The notes under the pieces were generated by a model. That model saw only the letters and a list, made by a program, of their open reading frames with translations. It was not told the DNA's origin and did no database searches. DNA of 64,000 nt. It comes from Taxawa tesnikishii (nom. ined.) (lineage: Eukaryota; Ascomycota; Dothideomycetes; Dothideales). A program made the position numbers and the translations under genes. Location of the stretch: NCBI GenBank assembly GCA_030247885.1, contig JAPDRO010000020.1, forward strand, positions 248,001 to 312,000. Direction: 5' to 3'. Below, piece after piece: positions 59,177 through 64,000 of this stretch (position 1 is the first letter of the stretch; each line of letters opens with the position of its first letter).

Positions 59177-60228
59177 ATGGGTTTGCAACACTACGCCCTT
59201 CTCCTGGCCTCTGCTGGAGCTGCCATGGCCAACGATGCTGTTACTGTCAATCCAAACACGCAGAACGGCAAGACTGTCCAGATCGCCGAGACTGTTCGCG
59301 GTTCCGACTTCTACTTTGCCATCTGCGCTGTTATGGGCACAGTCGCGCTTGGTACTATCGCTGCCTCCATAGTCAAGCCTCGCACCGACCGCATTTTCTT
59401 CTACATCACCGCCGCCATCAACCTCACTGCATGCATTGCCTACTTCTCTATGGGTTCTAACCTGGGTTGGACACCAATCGATGTCGAGTTCCCGCGCGCT
59501 GACCCGAGGGTTGCTGGTGTCAACCGTGAAATCTTCTACGTCCGCTATATCGACTGTAAGTAAGAGATCGTTTGTCGGCCACAGACGTATGCTAACGTAC
59601 AGACAGGGGTCATCACCACTCCTCTACTGCTGATGGATCTGATGCTTACTGCTGGTATGCCATGGCCAACCATCATCTGGACCATCTTCGTGGACGAGGT
59701 TATGATCATTACCGGATTGGTCGGTGCTCTCGTCAAGTCTCGCTATAAGTGGGGTAAGTGAAAGCACCATGGGCATTACCCACAGAACAGAATGTTGACT
59801 GCCATGCAGGATACTTCGCCTTCGGATGCGCCGCTATGTTCTACGTTTTCTGGAACCTCGCTTGGGAGGGCCGTACGCATGCCCGCCGCCTCGGTAGCGA
59901 TGTCTACAAGGTCTACATGCTCTGCGGTGTTGTCACCCTCGTTGTCTGGCTCTGCTACCCAATCGCCTGGGGTGTTTGCGAGGGTGGCAACGTCATCGCT
60001 CCCGATTCTGAAGCTGTATTCTATGGTGTCCTTGATTTCCTCGCAAAGCCAATCTTCTCCATAATGCTCATCGTCGGCCACTGGAAGATCAACCCAGCCC
60101 GCCTTGGTCTGCACATCCGCGATGTCGATGAGGACCCAGCCCACTTCATGAAGAATGACGAGGACGCTGAGCGCGCCAAGGAGAGCAACCGCCGCGACGG
60201 TCTTGCGACTGGCGTTGACAGAGCGTAA
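59177..60228 (+). CDS. Fungal microbial rhodopsin (proton-pump type residues)
   Basis: Seven-helix retinal protein of the plasma membrane. Exons 59177-59555, 59607-59753 and 59810-60228; introns of 51 and 56 nt; 314 residues in frame. Helix C reads RYIDWVITTPLLLMDL, so relative to bacteriorhodopsin the Schiff-base counter-ion Asp85 is D126, Thr89 is T130 and the proton donor Asp96 is D137. Helix G reads VLDFLAKPIFSIML with retinal lysine K255 and the Asp212 equivalent D251. Helix F has WLCYPIAWGVCEGG. All residues needed for light-driven outward proton transport are therefore present, in contrast to the non-pumping opsin-related (ORP) proteins that lack the lysine. It resembles the CarO/Leptosphaeria-type fungal pumps or the auxiliary group. 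Confidence 0.96.
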
Positions 60229-60727
60229 CCCCAGGTTCGAAGGATCCGCAGTACCGCAATCATATTGACGATCTACTCGCAAGACGAGCACAACAGGGTT
60301 TGTGCTCCAGGCACGTCCCGTTTGGAAAAAGGAAAGAGCCACCAAACGAGAGGCTGGAATAGTCATGCTTCCCTTTCTCAAAGTATCTAGTAGTGTACAC
60401 TACCATAGTAATGGTTCTATAATTATAATAATACCGACGAGGTATCATCAAGACTTATGTCCCTCTGTTTCCGAACTGTCACTGCTTCTGTTCAATGTCA
60501 CAACTGATGTGACACTGTAGAACCTGAGTCCTCTCCCACGTGTAGCTGCCAACAGCGCGTCTAAGCTACGGAGTTACGACCTTTTGTACGTAGGTGATCC
60601 TACAAGGGCAGGTGCGACCGACGTACGAGGTAGCGGCCTAACCGTTTTTGGAGGTATCCAGTAACATCAGATACAGAAAGAGCCACTCAAACTCTTAAGT
60701 AGGTTAGATAGACCTAACACCATTCCG
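60229..60727. other. Convergent intergenic region
   Basis: 500 bp of 3' flank, A/T-rich around 60415-60440. No gene. Confidence 0.45.
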
Positions 60728-61643
60728 TCAAAAGAACCAAGGCAAGAAGCGGTTCGGCACCTTCCTTCTCACTTCTTTCCACTGCTCTCCGTACTGTATC
60801 CCGTCTGTCAGCGTACATTCCACGATTTGGACAATGAAGGGCTGGAAACGTGTACAAGGAGATCACAAAGAAGGCCAACTCACCCTGCGTTCACAATGTC
60901 CCTCCAGCAGCGGAATAGCCCGATTAATGAAATCATAAGCCAGGAACCCAAACACAAACACGCCCCACGGCAGTCCCGCACACACTATGCTATAGCCCGC
61001 CCGCCACAGCGTATAGCCTCCGTAATTAATGTTAGTCGCGAGCGAGAACAGACCGCCCGAATACGGCTTCCCCTTGTTGGCGGGATCGCGCTTGAATGCT
61101 TTCCGTTGCACCTCGCACCACCATTCGATCCAGATGCCGACGGTGTACAGAAGGACGCCCAGCGGGACGGATGAGGTGACCGGCGACAGGGTGAGCAGAT
61201 CGCCCATGGAACCGAAAGTGTTGGCCGGGTGGTTCGAGGTCGCGAGCCAGAGCGAGAGGAGCGAGTTGAGCGAGTTGAGGATCGTGTTGTACGCGGCCAC
61301 GCCCGTGGCGAAGGGCGCGTCGAAGTTGTTGTCGTTGATCGCGAGGACCCAGAAGATTTGCTTTGCGGCGGAGCCGATGGCGAGGCTGAAGACTAGGCTG
61401 TAGTAGGGTGAAAGTCCGAGTACGGAGGTGGTGGATGTGGTGGGAATGGCGACGGGTGTCCCGCCTAGGCGCTGGATGAGAGATGTACCGAGCCCGGAGG
61501 TTAAGAAGTAGTACTGGAGGGGCAGGTCGGCGAGGCGGAGGAGAGTGAAGAGCCAGGTTCCTAGAGGTGAGGGCCCTTTTGACGGGTGTTGAGAAACCAG
61601 GCGGGGAGTCCTCTTTAGAGGTCCCGGCAGTGTTTGAGGCCAT
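60728..61643 (-). CDS. DUF1295 / steroid 5-alpha-reductase-like membrane protein
   Basis: Multi-pass membrane protein of the 3-oxo-5-alpha-steroid 4-dehydrogenase-like superfamily; substrate unknown. Last exon 60728-60793, intron 60794-60883 (acceptor GATACAG), main exon from 60884. Motifs: PLGTWLFTLLRLADLPLQYY, a helix LGLSPYYSLVFSLAIGSAA, IGIWIEWW-like GIWIEWWCEVQRKAFKRDP, GLFSLATNINYGGYTLWRAG and the C-terminal CERRYGEQWKEVRRKVP. Start is uncertain: the conserved frame is open up to 61750, but a TATA-like atttatatatttat at about 61714-61727 lies downstream of that ATG and ~75 bp before ATG 61643, which opens in another frame (MASNTAGTSKED). Use of 61643 would need two missing bases before KGPSPLGTW; use of 61750 needs none (310 residues). 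Confidence 0.8.
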
Positions 61644-62281
61644 AGTGTTTGAAAGATTCTCAATGCCTTGGTTGGAACAGACGTGACTGGGAGTGTTTCA
61701 TGTGTGGGACCGATATTTATATATTTATGCTGACTGTTGTAGTTCCCCAACAGAACGTCAAGATCTTGGCGGAGAGAGTGCGCCTCGAAATCGCGCTTCT
61801 TCGCTTCCTATGAGCGGAAGTCCGCCATGACGCACGGCTACATTATCACCTCTTGCATACCGTCTCGCGGATTGGTTTGAAGTACGGTCTCCATCGGAGA
61901 GCGTCCAGGGGCAAGAAAGAATCCATACTCGATGACTGATCCAACCGGACGAACGCCGATGAGGCGGGCTGAAACAGCCCCTGTATGAACCGCCCTACGA
62001 CGCGTACTGTATCCCGCGAAGGATAATGCTCGTACAATGACTCCAGTTACTCTCGAAAGTAGATGCTTTCATTTCATGCCTGTCGATATCAAGATGTGGA
62101 TTCTGGGTGGGAAAAACGATCAGACTACACACGACATCCCCGCTCTGCAATCCGGCTAAATCGGGTTATCTGTTTCGAGATACATGCCTATTGCATTTCG
62201 ACCTGTACCGTAATCGGATGTCCCTAACATACACATGACAAGTTGAGTTTGTTCTGTTCAGACTTCTTCCAGCTTCCTAAC
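61644..62281. promoter_or_regulatory. Divergent promoter region DUF1295 / GH35-like
   Basis: 638 bp between outward-facing genes; TATA-like element for the minus-strand gene at 61714-61727. No gene supported. Confidence 0.5.
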
Positions 62282-64000
62282 ATGTCCTCGTCCAACATTC
62301 CGCGTCTGGAGGAGACCCACAATTCCAAACAGCTGATCGTAAATGGAAAACCCTTCTTGGTTCTCGGTGCTGAGCTTCAGAACTCCTCTCTCACGTCTGC
62401 GGAGTATATGAAACCAGTATGGCGGAAGCTGCTGGATGCCAACATCAACACAGCCCTTGGTTGTGTTACGTGGGAGATGATAGAACCGGAGGAAGGTACC
62501 TTCGACTTTTCAGAGTTGGAACAAATCATTCAAGATGCGAGGCAATCTGGCTTGAAGTTGATATTGCTCTGGTTTGGGTCTTTCAAGAATGGTGAGGGGA
62601 AGTTTTGCTGTTTGGAATCATCGGAGCTGAACTCGTCAGGTTTGTCAACATACACTCCAGCTTGGGTCAAGATGGACCAGAAGCGTTTCCCTCGTGCAAA
62701 GCTACGCAAAGCTGGCGGTGTGCTGGAGACTGCGGACGTCGTCTCCATCTTCCACGAAGAAGCTCTCAAAGCGGATTCCAAAGCTTTCGCTAGGCTTATG
62801 AGGTTTCTCAAAGAGTTCGACGAAAGGCATTCAACAGTCATCATGGTGCAGGTGGAGAACGAATGTGGTTTACTCGGAGACTCTCGTGATGCAAGTCTAG
62901 AAGCCAACGAAGCCTTTACCAATCCGGTACCTCGCGAGGTTCTGGACTTCCTCACGAAGGAATGTGATGAACTCCTTCCAGATCTGCGCGATAACCTAAC
63001 CTTCTTCTACTCACTTGCACCGGAAAAGCGACGCGGCTCCTGGAGGACAGTCCTCGGTAAAGGTCCTGCAACCGACGAGATCTTTATGGCCTACCACTAC
63101 AGCCGGTATATCAACACCGTCGCCGCAGCTGGAAAGGCAGAGTATCCACTTCCGCTCTACCATAACGTGTGGATGAACAACATCGACATGGACACCTCAA
63201 GCTCAGGTCCCGTGGTTGCTGGAGGCGGCGGAGCGCCAGGCGACTACCCATCAGGTGGGGGCGTGTCCAACGTGCTCGACATCTGGATACAATTCGCCAC
63301 CAATCTCGAATTCATTAGCCCAGACATCTACCTGAACGACTACAGCAAGGTCTGTGCCAAATACCGGCATCGCAACCAGCCACTCTTTATCCCCGAGCAG
63401 CGTCGCGACGATTACGGCGCCCGCCGCACCTTCGGAGCTATCGGGTCTCATCAGGCCATCGGCACGTCACCTTTCGGCATCGACACAATCCCGAATTTGG
63501 GGCAAGCGAATTGCACCTGGAGACTGCATTACGGTCTCTTAGCATCAGTCGCGCCCTTTGTGCTTGATGCCCAGCGCAGACCAGACTCCATCCTCGGCTT
63601 CTTCTTCGATGATCTCCTGCCTGACGGTCGCGACCCGTCACCCACAACCGTCGCAGGCACTTTTGGCGGCTTTGAAGCAAGCATATCCCGCGCTTTTGTC
63701 TTCGGCAAACCGGGCTCCGGTGCCGGAATGCTAATTCACAAGTCCAACTCGAACAACCGGGCAAGATTCTTGCTTGTCGGATATGGATTCCAGGTCTCCT
63801 TCCGCAGCACTCGGGCCTCGTCTGCTTTCACGGGGATCCTGAGCTTTAAGGAAAAGAAGGTGGTGGAGGGGAAGCTAGAGACAGTCAGGTGGCTGAATGG
63901 AGATGAGACGAGGAGTGGCAAGGTGGCGGTCATGCCAAGTGCAGCACCGGACTACGGCGGGTTTCCGATTGCCATCACGATCCCGGCCGGTACTATGATC
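62282..64000 (+). CDS. GH35-like beta-galactosidase with DUF5597-type C-terminus (partial, runs off right edge)
   Basis: TIM-barrel glycoside hydrolase. Exons 62282-62591 and 62640 to the edge; intron 62592-62639 (48 nt). Motifs: QLIVNGKPFLVLGAELQNSS, NINTALGCVTWEMIEPEEG, acid/base Glu in MVQVENECGLLGD, AYHYSRYINTVAAAGKAEYP, PLYHNVWMNN, and the likely nucleophile Glu in PLFIPEQRRDD. A beta-rich region (GFGEFE-like FGGFEASISRAFVFG) then runs to the end of the window. No signal peptide at the N-terminus (MSSSNIPRLEETHNSKQ), so cytosolic or non-classically placed. In frame over ~555 residues. Substrate not certain; fungal members are usually annotated beta-galactosidase. Confidence 0.92.
   Translation, partial: MSSSNIPRLEETHNSKQLIVNGKPFLVLGAELQNSSLTSAEYMKPVWRKLLDANINTALGCVTWEMIEPEEGTFDFSELEQIIQDARQSGLKLILLWFGSFKNGEGKFCCLESSELNSSGLSTYTPAWVKMDQKRFPRAKLRKAGGVLETADVVSIFHEEALKADSKAFARLMRFLKEFDERHSTVIMVQVENECGLLGDSRDASLEANEAFTNPVPREVLDFLTKECDELLPDLRDNLTFFYSLAPEKRRGSWRTVLGKGPATDEIFMAYHYSRYINTVAAAGKAEYPLPLYHNVWMNNIDMDTSSSGPVVAGGGGAPGDYPSGGGVSNVLDIWIQFATNLEFISPDIYLNDYSKVCAKYRHRNQPLFIPEQRRDDYGARRTFGAIGSHQAIGTSPFGIDTIPNLGQANCTWRLHYGLLASVAPFVLDAQRRPDSILGFFFDDLLPDGRDPSPTTVAGTFGGFEASISRAFVFGKPGSGAGMLIHKSNSNNRARFLLVGYGFQVSFRSTRASSAFTGILSFKEKKVVEGKLETVRWLNGDETRSGKVAVMPSAAPDYGGFPIAITIPAGTMI

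Overview
This window is nuclear DNA of a filamentous ascomycete (Pezizomycotina). Gene content and style suggest Dothideomycetes, but I cannot fix the genus from sequence alone. Evidence for a fungus: dense genes on both strands, short introns (about 48-90 nt, one of 177 nt) with GTRNGT donors and CTAAC/CTAAT-like branch sites, and typical fungal families (IMP-specific nucleotidase, Mediator Med17, Bem1/Scd2 scaffold, Pho80-like cyclin, complex I 29.9 kDa subunit, fungal rhodopsin, HeLo-like/NACHT/ankyrin STAND protein). I see no transposon, virus-like element, CRISPR array, rRNA or convincing tRNA.

Layout. 1-5.2 kb: ISN1 (minus, cut by the left edge), MED17 and a THP3-like gene. 7.3-15.3 kb: BEM1-like scaffold, a WD40/DUF2415 protein and mitochondrial Hsp70. 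16.2-21.5 kb (minus): a C2H2 plus fungal-TF-domain regulator and an HD-domain nucleotidase. 22.2-23.9 kb: a secretory, almost pure Ala/Ser repeat protein ending in RDEL, the most unusual protein here. 25.9-31.2 kb: an HhH-GPD-like protein, a SMP-30/lactonase-like propeller, a class II aldolase and a truncated FAD monooxygenase. 31.3-42.5 kb: an ER disulfide isomerase, the complex I subunit, a STAND/NLR-type gene, a secreted alpha/beta hydrolase and an LMBR1-like membrane protein. 44.1-50 kb: a Cys-rich single-pass surface protein, a head-to-head PAM18/RLP24 pair and an Arg/Glu-rich coiled-coil protein. 52-64 kb: a Pho80-like cyclin, a PAF-acetylhydrolase, a rhodopsin with all proton-pump residues, a DUF1295 membrane protein and a GH35-like glycosidase cut by the right edge.

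The main cross-cutting observation: nine otherwise well-formed genes, several of them conserved housekeeping genes (Med17, THP3, Bem1, WD40/DUF2415, C2H2-TF, class II aldolase, Cys-rich membrane protein, coiled-coil protein, PAF-AH), each need one or more single-base additions to be read through. Every shift is in the same direction (one base missing), and every one can be placed in a short homopolymer. In each gene the exon lengths add up to a multiple of three only when these bases are counted. This looks like uncorrected base-calling deletions rather than biology. Anyone using gene models from this contig should know it, because automatic predictors will split or truncate these genes.

Functionally the window is a mixed housekeeping neighbourhood (transcription, mRNA export, polarity, mitochondrial import and respiration, ribosome assembly). 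It is interspersed with lifestyle genes (rhodopsin, NLR-like protein, secreted hydrolases, Ala/Ser repeat protein). There is no clear biosynthetic cluster.
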